46,114 nt of DNA from Rs1 sp038900335 (GTDB lineage Bacteria > Pseudomonadota > Gammaproteobacteria > Pseudomonadales > Balneatricaceae). The stretch spans positions 1-46,114 of the forward strand of contig JBBMRB010000026.1 of NCBI GenBank assembly GCA_038900335.1. The letters are read 5' to 3'. Positions 25,757 to 35,006 of the stretch are shown in pieces. The notes beneath the pieces are model-generated. The model was not told the origin of the DNA, made no database searches, and was given only the letters and a program-made list of their open reading frames with translations. Position 1 is the first letter of the stretch. Each line of letters opens with the position of its first letter. Position numbers and translations under genes: made by a program.

Positions 25757-26212
25757 TTAGCCAGTTAATTTCATCAAGGTATTATATAACTGAGTTTGGT
25801 TTTCACAGCTGCGCAGTGCCTCTCTATTTTGCGCACTACTAAATAATTCAGCAAGCTGTGCCAATGTGTTTAAATGCTCTTCTGCACTGTTGGATGGGAC
25901 AACTAAGGCAAAAACTAAATCAACGGGTGCTTTGTCTATCGCATCAAAATCAACAGCTTCATTTAATTTTATAAAAACGGCGATCGCTTTGTCAGTCTCA
26001 TCTAGTCGGCAGTGGGGGATGGCGACACCCTCTCCAATGCCGGTACTGCCTAAGCGCTCCCTTTCTATCAAGCCGGTGAAAACAGTATCATGTTCAAGGT
26101 CTTGCACACTGTTGCTAATAAGGGAGCTAATATGGTCAAGCGTTTTCTTTTTACTTGCTACCTCTAGGTTATGTATCACTAAGTCGGTAGTCAGTAAGTC
26201 TTGTATTGTCAT
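25757..26212 (-). CDS. ptsN: Nitrogen-regulatory EIIA protein PtsN
   Basis: This 151-residue PTS EIIA type-2 domain protein has the active-site histidine at residue 67 in GVAIPHCRL. The phosphorylation state of PtsN controls K+ uptake, envelope stress and related outputs in Proteobacteria. Conserved segments GSTGIGEG and DLVFALVVPS are present. It lies 15 bases after hpf, in the standard order downstream of rpoN. Confidence 0.94.
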   Translation of the reverse strand: MTIQDLLTTDLVIHNLEVASKKKTLDHISSLISNSVQDLEHDTVFTGLIERERLGSTGIGEGVAIPHCRLDETDKAIAVFIKLNEAVDFDAIDKAPVDLVFALVVPSNSAEEHLNTLAQLAELFSSAQNREALRSCENQTQLYNTLMKLTG

Positions 26213-26227
26213 AGTTGTCTATTACGG

Positions 26228-26518
26228 TTATTTATGGCTTTTGAGTTTTTCTTTATGGCGAATTATTTGACGATCCAGTTTATCTATTAAACCGTCAATA
26301 GCGGCGTACATCTGTTCTTGTTCATCTGAGGCAAATATTTCTTTACCCGCTAGGTGCAAGCTAGCTTCTGCTTTTTGTCTAATTTTTTCAACACTTAATG
26401 TTACTTGAACGTTGGTAATGTTATCAAAGTGTTTTTCTAATTTTTCCATTTTAGTGTGGACATAATCATTCAATGCATCAGTTAAATCTACGTGGTGACC
26501 TGTAATATTAATTTGCAT
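26228..26518 (-). CDS. hpf: Short ribosome hibernation promoting factor
   Basis: This 96-residue HPF/YfiA-fold protein binds the 30S decoding centre and promotes 100S dimers in stationary phase. Typical stretches are MQINITGHHVDLTDALNDYV and the C-terminal AIDGLIDKLDRQIIRHKEK. It is the short form, so dimerisation would need a partner such as RMF. It is located 24 bases downstream of rpoN. Confidence 0.94.
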   Translation of the reverse strand: MQINITGHHVDLTDALNDYVHTKMEKLEKHFDNITNVQVTLSVEKIRQKAEASLHLAGKEIFASDEQEQMYAAIDGLIDKLDRQIIRHKEKLKSHK

Positions 26519-26542
26519 AAAAACTCCTTTTGAATAATGGAT

Positions 26543-28072
26543 CTACAGCAAACGTTTACGCTCATTAGATGGGGCTATGCCCATAGATTCACGATACTTT
26601 GCTATGGTTCGTCTGGCAACATTAATGCCCTCAGACTCAAGCAATTTAGCAATTTTATTATCACTTAATGGCTTGCTTGGATTCTCTGTCACTAAAATCT
26701 TTTTAATTAAAGCTCTAATCGCGGTAGAGGAGGCTGCTCCACCATCGCTGGTACTAACGTGGCTTGAGAAGAAATATTTAAGCTCAAATATACCGTTAGG
26801 TGTATGCATGTATTTTTGTGTTGTCGCTCTGGAAATGGTTGATTCATGCATTTCTACAGCTTCTGCAATATCTTGTAAAACCATCGGTTTCATTGCCATT
26901 TCGCCATGTTCGAAAAAGTCTATCTGGCGCTCTAATATCTGTTGCGATACCTTTAATAAGGTGTCGTAACGGCTTTGAATACTCTTAATTAACCATCTAG
27001 CTTCTTGCAGATGATTTTTTAAATAGTTGTTGTCGTCACTATTATCGGCTCGTTTAATCAAACTGGCATATGTATTATTAATCGATAGGTTAACAGTGTT
27101 ATCTGAATTTAACCTAACTTGCCAATAGCCTTCAATTTTTTCTACAAACACATCCGGTATAATATATTCAGCTGTGTTTGGATTAATGCTAGAGCCCGGT
27201 TGTGGGTTCAGCGTTAGAATAAGCGCTATTGTCTTTTGTAAATGCGCTTCAGACCAACGTGTTTTTCGCATAATCGTACGGTAGTCATGAGAGCCTAACA
27301 GTTGGATGTGGTTATTGACAACCGTTATCGCACTTTCTAAATAAGCAGTGCTAGGGTCCAATTGTTTTAGTTGTATTGTCAAACATTCGCACAGGTCTCT
27401 AGCGGCGATTCCGGCAGGTTCAAATTGTTGAATTCTTCTAAGAACGGCCTCTATTTCGTCTAATTCAACACCCTGTAATTCGGCGTTATCACTTTGTTGA
27501 AAGTTAGTTAAGATATCATCTAATAGCGTGCGCAAATAACCGTTGGAGTCAATGCCATCAATAATATTGGCAGCAATAGTGCGATCGACATCGCTCATTG
27601 GGGTTAGATTTAATTGCCAATTTAAGTGATCTTGTAGGTTTTCTTCTGCGGTGTCGTTTGACTCCATAGAGGAGAAATCTATTTGCGAGTTGTTGCTATT
27701 AGAGCCGTGTTGAAAGGTATCTTCCCAGTTACTATCTGTCGATAGCTCTATGGGAATATCATTGTTCCATTCGCTCGCAGTATCATTAGCAGCGGTCAGT
27801 TCGCTAGGATTGTTTTCAGCTTGCTCCGCTCTCTCTTTGTTGCTTGAAGTGTTATTTTGCGCTATTTGATCACGCTCTTTATCATCCAGAGATTGTGTTG
27901 CCTCTGCTTTTATTTCGTCTTCTGATTTTTCCAGTAATGGGTTGCTATCGAGTGCTTCTTGCACTTCTTGTTGTAGATCAAGCGATGACAATTGCAGTAA
28001 CCTAATGGCCTGTTGCAATTGTGGCGTCATGGACAGATGCTGTCCTATTTTTAGCTCTAAAGACTGTTTCAT
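26543..28072 (-). CDS. rpoN: RNA polymerase sigma-54 factor
   Basis: This 509-residue protein has all three sigma-54 regions. Region I at the N-terminus (QHLSMTPQLQQAIRLLQLSS) contacts enhancer-binding proteins. An acidic, Asn/Ser-rich region II occupies about residues 55-140. Region III has the core-binding and helix-turn-helix segments and ends with the RpoN box ARRTIAKYR near the C-terminus, which reads the -24 element. It directs nitrogen, flagellar and other regulons. It lies 56 bases after lptB. Confidence 0.96.
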   Translation of the reverse strand: MKQSLELKIGQHLSMTPQLQQAIRLLQLSSLDLQQEVQEALDSNPLLEKSEDEIKAEATQSLDDKERDQIAQNNTSSNKERAEQAENNPSELTAANDTASEWNNDIPIELSTDSNWEDTFQHGSNSNNSQIDFSSMESNDTAEENLQDHLNWQLNLTPMSDVDRTIAANIIDGIDSNGYLRTLLDDILTNFQQSDNAELQGVELDEIEAVLRRIQQFEPAGIAARDLCECLTIQLKQLDPSTAYLESAITVVNNHIQLLGSHDYRTIMRKTRWSEAHLQKTIALILTLNPQPGSSINPNTAEYIIPDVFVEKIEGYWQVRLNSDNTVNLSINNTYASLIKRADNSDDNNYLKNHLQEARWLIKSIQSRYDTLLKVSQQILERQIDFFEHGEMAMKPMVLQDIAEAVEMHESTISRATTQKYMHTPNGIFELKYFFSSHVSTSDGGAASSTAIRALIKKILVTENPSKPLSDNKIAKLLESEGINVARRTIAKYRESMGIAPSNERKRLL

Positions 28073-28127
28073 ATAAACTATAACGATACTCTAAAATATC
28101 TAGGAAGTGTTAAGCTGGCAGATAAAA

Positions 28128-28850
28128 TCATAAGGTGAATTTATCGCCTAAGTATGCCGCTTTAACTTGTTCGTTGTTCAAAATGTCATTTGGAGTGCCT
28201 GAGGCGAGTATATAGCCGTCACTAACAATATAAGCTGTTTCGCAAATATCCAGTGTCTCTCTAACATTGTGATCGGTAATGAGTATGCCTATACCTTTCT
28301 TTTGTAAATGTAGGATCGTTTGCTTAATATCATTTACAGAGATAGGGTCGACACCTGCAAAAGGCTCATCTAGTAAAATAAAATTAGGCTCTGTCGCTAA
28401 GGCTCTGGCTATTTCTACGCGTCTTCTCTCACCACCGGATAAGCTCATGCCCATGCTCTTTCTGATATGGGTAATGCTAAACTCTGCTAATAGTGATTCT
28501 AGTTTTTCCAGCTGTTGTGCTTTGTTTAAATCTTTACGCATTTCAAGTATGCCTAAAATATTATGCTCAACACTGAGTTTTCTAAAAATAGAAGGCTCTT
28601 GCGGTAGATATCCAATGCCTTGTCTTGCTCTTTCATGCATCGGCAGTGATGTTATGTCTTGACCGGATAGTGTGATTTTTCCGGCATCAGAGTTTACTAA
28701 GCCTACAATCATATAAAAGCAGGTTGTTTTACCTGCGCCATTAGGTCCTAATAAACCGACAACCTCGCCACTAGAAATTTCTATACTGACATCGCGGACA
28801 ACAGATTTTCTTTTATAAGACTTTGCTAAATTACTTGCTGACAATAACAT
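28128..28850 (-). CDS. lptB: LPS export ABC transporter ATPase LptB
   Basis: This 240-residue ABC ATPase powers LPS extraction from the inner membrane with LptFG and LptC. Walker A is GPNGAGKTT, the signature LSGGERRRVEIARAL, and Walker B ILLDEPFAGVDP. LptB-typical text includes PQEPSIFRKLSVEHNI. It starts 3 bases after lptA stops. LptF and LptG are not in the window, as usual. Confidence 0.96.
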   Translation of the reverse strand: MLLSASNLAKSYKRKSVVRDVSIEISSGEVVGLLGPNGAGKTTCFYMIVGLVNSDAGKITLSGQDITSLPMHERARQGIGYLPQEPSIFRKLSVEHNILGILEMRKDLNKAQQLEKLESLLAEFSITHIRKSMGMSLSGGERRRVEIARALATEPNFILLDEPFAGVDPISVNDIKQTILHLQKKGIGILITDHNVRETLDICETAYIVSDGYILASGTPNDILNNEQVKAAYLGDKFTL

Positions 28851-28853
28851 GGA

Positions 28854-29459
28854 TTAATTGTTGCCTTTTGGCTGAAGGATCATTTTTACTCTTTGTTTAC
28901 CACCAGTCGCTTGTACTAGTGCTTTGTCCATGTGATAAACTATTTTTTGTCCGGTGAACTTGTCTTTTAGCTGCTCTACTCTAGCGTTGCCTGTGATAGT
29001 AACTGTCTGTTTGGTAACCGAATAATTCATCGTGCTACCCCATGCTTTAGATACCGGTTGATTAGCTTGTTGTTGCTGGCTAAAAAAAGCAGGGTTTCCG
29101 GTCGCTATCATTTTACTGACATCCCCATTTTTATCTTTATATATGACCAGCTTACTTGCTGTAATATTCATAGAGCCCTGTACTACTTTAACATCACCGG
29201 TGAGGGTTGTTAATCCGGTGGCGTCATCTAGGGTTGCATTGTTAGCTGATGCATCCATTGGCTTTTCGCGATCATCAGGTAGTGCGTAACTTAACGGGCT
29301 GATTAACAAAGCGATGCTACATATTGCGGCAATGCTTTTAGGGCGCATACTATACAGGTTATGTATAACAGCAAGAGGAGACAAAAAGAGGATGCCTTGG
29401 TTGGCTTTTTTAGTTATTTTATCTAAAAGCTTAGGCACATCGTTTTTACTTGTTAGCAT
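28854..29459 (-). CDS. lptA: LPS-binding periplasmic protein LptA
   Basis: LptA forms the beta-jellyroll bridge carrying LPS across the periplasm. The OstA-like core (about residues 75-190) includes LTTLTGDVKVVQGSMNITA and the GNARVEQL strand. As given, the 201-residue protein has an unusually long N-terminus: about 40 residues before the hydrophobic signal segment (about 42-58, ending SYALP). The long start at 29459 overlaps lptC by 14 bases and has a good ribosome-binding site (AGGGG). An internal ATG at 29348 would give a normal signal peptide but lacks one. Either could be used. Confidence 0.88.
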   Translation of the reverse strand: MLTSKNDVPKLLDKITKKANQGILFLSPLAVIHNLYSMRPKSIAAICSIALLISPLSYALPDDREKPMDASANNATLDDATGLTTLTGDVKVVQGSMNITASKLVIYKDKNGDVSKMIATGNPAFFSQQQQANQPVSKAWGSTMNYSVTKQTVTITGNARVEQLKDKFTGQKIVYHMDKALVQATGGKQRVKMILQPKGNN

Positions 29460-30039
29460 TAAAAGTCCCCTTGAAGTTATTTTTTAAATTTATTGTTCTT
29501 AATTCTATATCTGCAGCTAAACCTGTCGCTGTTGTGATGTTACCTAATATATCGGTTATTTCAACGAACTTATCTGTGTAAATACTATTATCAACCTGGT
29601 TGTAGTGAAGTAGCGTTGTTTTAAGCTCATTTTGTGGTGAGCTATTTTCAAACGCCTGCGAAAATACGTTATCGTAGAAGGTAATAGTGTCGCTATCGGA
29701 AAATATTTTAGCGCTTAAGCTCGAGATATTGGCTATTTGTTGTTTCTCTTTATAGCTCTTGATTAAAGGTGCTTGCAACAAGCTATAATTACGCTGTTTA
29801 AAATGTTCAACTTTTGCAGAGTTTGCCGTTCGTTGTAAGTTGCCATTGCTGTCAAATGACTTGAAGTATGCATCGTTAATAAAAAAATCGATATCAGACC
29901 TTGGTGCCGGGCTCGTCTTTTCTTGCTCAATGGCGTTATTGTCAGAGATAATAAGAGCGGTGACACTGCCAATAATAATTAGCAATGCAAAAAATAGTCT
30001 AATATTACGTCTGGTAAATAGCATGTTATAAAAACTCAT
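29446..30039 (-). CDS. lptC: LPS export inner-membrane anchor LptC
   Basis: This 197-residue bitopic protein has an N-terminal transmembrane helix (about residues 13-31) and a periplasmic LptC/OstA-like fold. The segment DIDFFINDAYFKSFDSNG is the usual LptC opening strand. It hands LPS from LptB2FG to LptA. It overlaps kdsC upstream by 14 bases and lptA downstream by 14, so all three are translationally coupled. Confidence 0.9.
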   Translation of the reverse strand: MSFYNMLFTRRNIRLFFALLIIIGSVTALIISDNNAIEQEKTSPAPRSDIDFFINDAYFKSFDSNGNLQRTANSAKVEHFKQRNYSLLQAPLIKSYKEKQQIANISSLSAKIFSDSDTITFYDNVFSQAFENSSPQNELKTTLLHYNQVDNSIYTDKFVEITDILGNITTATGLAADIELRTINLKNNFKGTFNANK

Positions 30040-30562
30040 TTAGCGTGCTGGTCAGTTTGTTTTGGGCCTCAAGAATAGCCTCGCAAAACTCACGTGCAGC
30101 ACCTTTACCGCCAGATCTTGAAGTACACCAATCACAATGACTGATCACAAAAGGGTGGCCATTGGGAACGCTCGCGCCGAAAGCCACGGCTTTAATCGCT
30201 GCTAAATCGGGAAGATCGTCACCTATATAAGCGCACTGGCTCAGTGAAATGTGATGTTCGTCACAAATCTGCTGTAAAGCACTGAGTTTGTCTTCTCTGC
30301 CTTGAATTAAATAACTAACACCCAGAGACTGTGCGCGCTGCTGTACTTGAGGAGAGGTTCTGCCAGTGATTATAGCGGTTTTGATGCCGTTATTATGCAG
30401 CATTTTCAGGCCCTGTCCATCTAGGGTATTAAATGTTTTTATTTCACTGCCATCGGCTAGTAAGCTCAGTGAGCCATCGGTCATAATACCATCGACATCA
30501 AATACCGCCAGTGTCACATTTTGTAGTGCTTTTATTAATTGCTCGTCAGTGACTTTTTTCAT
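30026..30562 (-). CDS. kdsC: KDO-8-phosphate phosphatase
   Basis: This 178-residue HAD-superfamily enzyme frees Kdo from Kdo-8-phosphate in the LPS inner-core pathway. HAD motif I is FDVDGIMTDG (nucleophile and acid/base aspartates), motif II is ITGRTS, and motif IV is YIGDDLPDL. There is no cap domain, as usual for the tetrameric KdsC class. It overlaps the kdsD stop by one base. Confidence 0.95.
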   Translation of the reverse strand: MKKVTDEQLIKALQNVTLAVFDVDGIMTDGSLSLLADGSEIKTFNTLDGQGLKMLHNNGIKTAIITGRTSPQVQQRAQSLGVSYLIQGREDKLSALQQICDEHHISLSQCAYIGDDLPDLAAIKAVAFGASVPNGHPFVISHCDWCTSRSGGKGAAREFCEAILEAQNKLTSTLNEFL

Positions 30563-31536
30563 TAAACAACTCCAGCGTTTAGCATGTCTTGCATGTTCAG
30601 TGCGCCAATGGGTCTATTATTGTCATCGGTGACTATTAATTGGCCTATGCTTTTAGTTTGCATCACAAGTAGAGCTTGTGCTGCCAGTATGTTTGGTTTT
30701 ACCAGTGTCGCGTGTTTAGTCATCACATCGTCGATGCGCGTTGTTTTTAAATCGACATCATTATCAATTGCGCGTCGTAAGTCACCATCGGTAAAAACGC
30801 CCAACAAAAAACCTTGCTCATCTACGATAGTTGTCATACCTAGTTTTTTCTGCGTGACTTCTAATAACGCTCTTGGCAATAAGGTATTAGATAGTACTTT
30901 GGGGATAGATTCCCCAGAGTGCATAATATCTTCAACTTTAAGTAATAGTTTTCTGCCTAGGCTACCGCCTGGGTGTGAAAAGGCAAAGTCTTCTGCATTA
31001 AAGCCTTTTGCTTCTAGTACCGCTAGTGCTAGAGCATCCCCCATCACTAATTGCGCGGTTGTGCTGGATGTCGGCGCTAGGTTGAGAGGACACGCCTCTG
31101 TTTGTATGTCGGTGTTTAGGTTGTATTGTGCCAGTGTTGACAGCGTCGATGTTGGATGTGATGTAATGCTAATTAACGGTATGCCCAGACGCTTTATCAG
31201 CGGTAAAATAGCTTTTATTTCTTGTGATTCGCCCGAGTTTGATAAGGCGATAACAACATCGTGTTCAGTAATCATTCCCATATCACCATGGCTTGCTTCA
31301 CCTGGGTGAACAAAAAATGCAGGGCTGCCTGTGCTGGCAAATGTCGCGGCCATCTTGGCACCGATAAGGCCTGATTTACCCATGCCGGTTACAATAACAC
31401 GGCCTTTACAGTTTAAAATTAGTTCACAGCTGTGGGTGAAATTTTCATCCAATAAAGATAATAGGTGTTTTATCGCCTGTGCTTCTAATTCGATTGTTCT
31501 TCTGGCAGAGGCTATAAATAAGTCATTGTTTGGCAT
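30562..31536 (-). CDS. kdsD: Arabinose-5-phosphate isomerase
   Basis: This 324-residue enzyme converts ribulose-5-phosphate to arabinose-5-phosphate, the first committed step to Kdo. It has an N-terminal SIS sugar-isomerase domain (about residues 30-180, with VTGMGKSGLIGAKMAATFAS and HPGEASHGDMGMI) followed by two CBS domains (about 205-324). Length and domain order equal E. coli KdsD. It is followed directly by kdsC. Confidence 0.95.
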   Translation of the reverse strand: MPNNDLFIASARRTIELEAQAIKHLLSLLDENFTHSCELILNCKGRVIVTGMGKSGLIGAKMAATFASTGSPAFFVHPGEASHGDMGMITEHDVVIALSNSGESQEIKAILPLIKRLGIPLISITSHPTSTLSTLAQYNLNTDIQTEACPLNLAPTSSTTAQLVMGDALALAVLEAKGFNAEDFAFSHPGGSLGRKLLLKVEDIMHSGESIPKVLSNTLLPRALLEVTQKKLGMTTIVDEQGFLLGVFTDGDLRRAIDNDVDLKTTRIDDVMTKHATLVKPNILAAQALLVMQTKSIGQLIVTDDNNRPIGALNMQDMLNAGVV

Positions 31537-31597
31537 ATCAAAAAAACCATTAATATTGCAAGTTAGGATGTAGTAATTAACAAGTAGTTATTAATAA

Positions 31598-32539
31598 CTA
31601 AATCGCGGTAAAGTATAACACTGCCATGTAGGCGGTATATATAGCAACAAAAACAGAGCCTTCAAGACGCTTTATTTTTGCCGGATTGCGTAAAAAACAA
31701 AAAGTAAGTAATAGGGCGCTTAGGGCCAGCATTAGTAGGTAATCTCGATGAAATACTTCAGCTTGTAAGTCAACAGTAGTTACCAGAGCTGGTATGGTCA
31801 TCACTGCACCTAAATTGAAAATATTTGAGCCAATAACGTTGCCAATGGCTATCTCGTGGTGCCCCTTTAATGCACTCATAACAGAGGCTGCTAATTCCGG
31901 TAAGCTAGTGCCAATAGCGACAATTGTTAAGCCGATAACAAGTTCTGAGACACCCAGTGAGGTAGCTATCTGGGTGGCGCCCCAAACCAATGCTTTTGAA
32001 CTAGCTATTAATAGTATTAAGCCTAGTACAAACCAAAAAACACCAGTGGCGATAGATATTGTGGGAATATCTTCATCCTCTTTAGGCTCTTCCTTTTGTT
32101 GAAATTTAGCGAAGATAACTAACGATATAATGAGTGCGATAAATAGAATGATACTGTCAGTGATGTCTAGTTTTAAATTAAACATGAGTGCGCCAGCAAT
32201 CACTGTCACCGCTAGCATCAAGGGCATTTCTTTGCTTCTAACGTTAGAGCTCACAGGTAGTGGCGCAACTAACGCTGTGATACCTAATACCAGGGCAATA
32301 TTGGCGATATTAGAGCCTATGGCGTTACCTATCGCTAGCGTGCCTGCATTGTCTATAGTGGCCATGATGGATACGAGAATTTCAGGTGCCGATGTGCCAA
32401 AGGATACAATAGTGAGGCCGATTAAAAGAGGGGACATGCCTAGGTTTTTAGCTGTTCCAGCAGCGCCAAAAACAAATTTATCGGCACTCCAAACTAATAC
32501 AATTAAACCGAGAATAAGACTGATAATAGGATATAACAT
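31598..32539 (-). CDS. yrbG: Ca2+/Na+ antiporter YrbG family
   Basis: This 313-residue membrane protein has about ten helices and the two inverted alpha-repeats of the CaCA superfamily. These are FGTSAPEILVS with GNAIGSNIANI in the first half, and IGTSLPELAASV with GNVIGSNIFNLG in the second. The Glu/Asp residues there form the ion site. The long acidic loop (about 150-162) lies between halves. It heads the minus-strand run and is divergent from mla, the same order as E. coli yrbG-kdsD-kdsC-lptCAB. Confidence 0.93.
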   Translation of the reverse strand: MLYPIISLILGLIVLVWSADKFVFGAAGTAKNLGMSPLLIGLTIVSFGTSAPEILVSIMATIDNAGTLAIGNAIGSNIANIALVLGITALVAPLPVSSNVRSKEMPLMLAVTVIAGALMFNLKLDITDSIILFIALIISLVIFAKFQQKEEPKEDEDIPTISIATGVFWFVLGLILLIASSKALVWGATQIATSLGVSELVIGLTIVAIGTSLPELAASVMSALKGHHEIAIGNVIGSNIFNLGAVMTIPALVTTVDLQAEVFHRDYLLMLALSALLLTFCFLRNPAKIKRLEGSVFVAIYTAYMAVLYFTAI

Positions 32540-32667
32540 AGGTTTGATTAATACACTCTAGGCCATAAAAAGAGGCTATTAAAACAGATTTTACCCTAGG
32601 TGCAAGTTAAAAGCGGCTATAGATGGATTTTTAATATTTGAAGTTGCTATTTAATTTAAAATGCGGG

Positions 32668-32676
32668 TGCTATAAT
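32668..32676 (+). promoter_or_regulatory. Extended -10 promoter for the mla operon
   Basis: TGCTATAAT at 32668-32676 is a perfect extended -10 element (TGn plus TATAAT) in the yrbG/mlaF divergent gap. There is no good -35, as is usual for this class. It would give a 5' leader of about 140 bases before mlaF. Confidence 0.5.
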
Positions 32677-32825
32677 GCGCGCCTTAATTTTAGTCGTTGA
32701 TAAATTGTGAGTTGTTTTATTTAAATGTTCATTAGAACTTAATGTTTAACGATTGTCGTAGATATAACTGTGCTAGCATAGTGGCGCTGTTATTATTTAG
32801 AATTTATCAGCTTTGAGGTGTAGAT

Positions 32826-33635
32826 TTGGCGCATTCAAACAATATAATTGAAGTACGTAACTTGCGTTTTAGTAGAGGCAAGAGAGTTATTTTTAAAGAT
32901 GTCAGCCTTGATATTCCCAAGGGCAAAATTACGGCTATTATGGGGCCATCTGGCACGGGTAAAACGACATTGTTGAAAATGATCGGCGGCCAGTTAACTC
33001 CCGATGCCGGTAGCGTCAGCGTTTTTGATAAAAATGTACATCAATTGCCACGAAATGCGCTGTTCTCTTTGCGAAAGAAAATGGGTATGTTGTTTCAAAG
33101 TGGTGCACTGTTTTCAGATATGAGTACGTTTGATAATGTTGCCTTCCCGTTAAAAGTGAATACCGATCTTGATGATCAATTAATCAGAGCCGTTGTGCTA
33201 ATGAAGCTGCAATCAGTTGGTTTAAGAGGTGCAGCGCAGTTAATGCCAAGTGAGTTATCTGGTGGTATGGCGCGACGTGTAGCTCTGGCAAGAGCGATTG
33301 CTCTAGATCCTGAAATTGTGATGTATGACGAGCCTTTTGCAGGACAAGACCCTATAGGGATGGGTGTTTTGGTCTCGCTCATTAAAAAATTAAACCAGTC
33401 ACTAGGGCATACCTCAGTCATTATTTCACACGATATTCAAGAGACATTAAATATTGCAGATTATATTTGCATACTGGCCGATGGTGAAGTGGTAGCAACG
33501 GGTAGTGCGGATGAAATACGCCAGTCAAAATCGGCACAGGTGCAGCAATTTATTAATGGCCATCCAGATGGGCCGGTATCTTTTCATTATCCTGCTCCCG
33601 ATCTTATTCAGCAGCTTATGAATAGATCGAATTAA
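32826..33635 (+). CDS. mlaF: Phospholipid-retrieval ABC ATPase MlaF
   Basis: This 269-residue ATPase of the Mla system moves phospholipids between the MlaC chaperone and the inner membrane to keep outer-leaflet asymmetry. Walker A is GPSGTGKTT, the signature LSGGMARRVALARA, and Walker B IVMYDEPFAGQDP. It begins with a TTG codon at 32826, preceded by GAGGTG; no ATG is available before the first beta strand. It is first of mlaFEDCB. Confidence 0.95.
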   Translation: MAHSNNIIEVRNLRFSRGKRVIFKDVSLDIPKGKITAIMGPSGTGKTTLLKMIGGQLTPDAGSVSVFDKNVHQLPRNALFSLRKKMGMLFQSGALFSDMSTFDNVAFPLKVNTDLDDQLIRAVVLMKLQSVGLRGAAQLMPSELSGGMARRVALARAIALDPEIVMYDEPFAGQDPIGMGVLVSLIKKLNQSLGHTSVIISHDIQETLNIADYICILADGEVVATGSADEIRQSKSAQVQQFINGHPDGPVSFHYPAPDLIQQLMNRSN

Positions 33636-33657
33636 GGCGAACAGAGGGAGTGATATA

Positions 33658-34452
33658 ATGTTCAATAGTGTAGTAGAGAGCTTAGCAGGGGTTGGCCGCT
33701 TTAGCATAGATAAGCTGGCAGGGTTTGGTAAAGCGTCTATTGTTTTGTTTCATGCGCTGGTGGTTTGGCCGCAATTTAGAACAAATACCCGTTTAGTCAT
33801 CAATCAGCTGTATAGTCTTGGTGTGAAGTCGTTACTAATTGTCGCGGTATCAGGATTGTTTATTGGTATGGTGCTCGGTTTACAAGGTTACACCATATTG
33901 GTTGATTTTGGCTCCGAGCAATCGGTAGGGCAAATGGTTGCACTGTCATTGGTAAGGGAGTTGGCACCGGTAGTTACAGCGTTATTGTTTGCCGGTCGAG
34001 CAGGTTCTGCCTTGACCGCTGAAATAGGGTTAATGAAAGCCACAGAGCAGCTCGCATCTCTAGAGATGATAGGTGTTGATCCACTGCGCAGAATCGTTGC
34101 TCCAAGATTGTGGGGCGGTTTTATTTGCATGCCTATTTTATCAATGATCTTTGCAATTGTTGGTGTTTATGGTGGGGCTCTAGTCAGTGTTGAATGGTTG
34201 GGTGTTTATTCAGGCTCTTTTTGGTCTGTAATGCAATCAGCTGTCGATTTTTATGATGATGTCTTAAATGGCATTATTAAAGCAATAGTGTTTGGTTTTG
34301 TGATTACTTGGATTGCTGTCTATCAAGGTATGGAGTCAGTACCTACTTCTGAGGGGATAGCGCAAGCGACTACAAGGACAGTGGTTTATTCGTCATTAAT
34401 GATATTAGCGTTAGATTTTGTTTTAACTGCTTTGATGTTTGGAGGTTTTTAG
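33658..34452 (+). CDS. mlaE: Phospholipid ABC transporter permease MlaE
   Basis: This 264-residue permease has about five to six membrane helices and the MlaE/YrbE family core: SGLFIGMVLGLQGY, RELAPVVTALLFAGRAGSALTAEIG in two conserved blocks, and GVDPLRRIVAPR. It pairs with MlaF and the MlaD hexamer in the inner membrane. It is 22 bases after mlaF and one base before mlaD. Confidence 0.95.
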   Translation: MFNSVVESLAGVGRFSIDKLAGFGKASIVLFHALVVWPQFRTNTRLVINQLYSLGVKSLLIVAVSGLFIGMVLGLQGYTILVDFGSEQSVGQMVALSLVRELAPVVTALLFAGRAGSALTAEIGLMKATEQLASLEMIGVDPLRRIVAPRLWGGFICMPILSMIFAIVGVYGGALVSVEWLGVYSGSFWSVMQSAVDFYDDVLNGIIKAIVFGFVITWIAVYQGMESVPTSEGIAQATTRTVVYSSLMILALDFVLTALMFGGF

Positions 34453-34453
34453 T

Positions 34454-34909
34454 ATGCATGCTCGTGTAACTGAAGTGATGGTCGGTTTTTTTGTGGTCTG
34501 TGGTATATTGGCTGGGTTGGCTTTAGCTGTTTCAGTGAGTGGCATTGCAGGTGGCTCTAAAGAAACTTATAAAGTCTATGCGTATTTTAGCAATATTGGT
34601 GGTCTAACTGAAAAGGCTGAAGTGACAATGGCTGGTGTGCAGATCGGCAAGGTGACTAATATTTCATTAGACCCTAAACGATTAGTCGCTAAAGTAGAGA
34701 TGTCGATTTTTGCCGATGTCGATTTTTTAAGTATTGATAGCTCGGTGCAAATATTAACTTCAGGGTTGCTTGGCGGTAAATATATCGGCCTTGCAAGTGG
34801 TGCTGAAGATGAAATGCTCAAAGAAGGCAGCGTTATCGTTGATAGTCAGTCAGCATTTGTGCTTGAAGAGTTAATAGGTAAGTTCCTATTTAATAAAGTA
34901 GGCGAGTAA
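34454..34909 (+). CDS. mlaD: MCE-domain lipid-binding protein MlaD
   Basis: This 151-residue protein has an N-terminal transmembrane helix (about residues 7-27) and a single MCE domain (about 36-115). It forms a periplasmic hexameric ring on MlaFE with a central lipid channel. The segment TEKAEVTMAGVQIGKV and LTSGLLGGKYIGL are MCE hallmarks. The ATG at 34454 is preceded by GGAGG within the mlaE end; an upstream in-frame TTG lies on that ribosome-binding site and is not credible. Confidence 0.94.
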   Translation: MHARVTEVMVGFFVVCGILAGLALAVSVSGIAGGSKETYKVYAYFSNIGGLTEKAEVTMAGVQIGKVTNISLDPKRLVAKVEMSIFADVDFLSIDSSVQILTSGLLGGKYIGLASGAEDEMLKEGSVIVDSQSAFVLEELIGKFLFNKVGE

Positions 34910-35006
34910 TTAAGCAAAGATATAGGTGGTTTGTGTGCCGGTATCGTATTTGTGTTAATTGCGTTTGAATTATGCGAAATTTTAAAAGAATAGTGTAGGT
35001 AATTAT

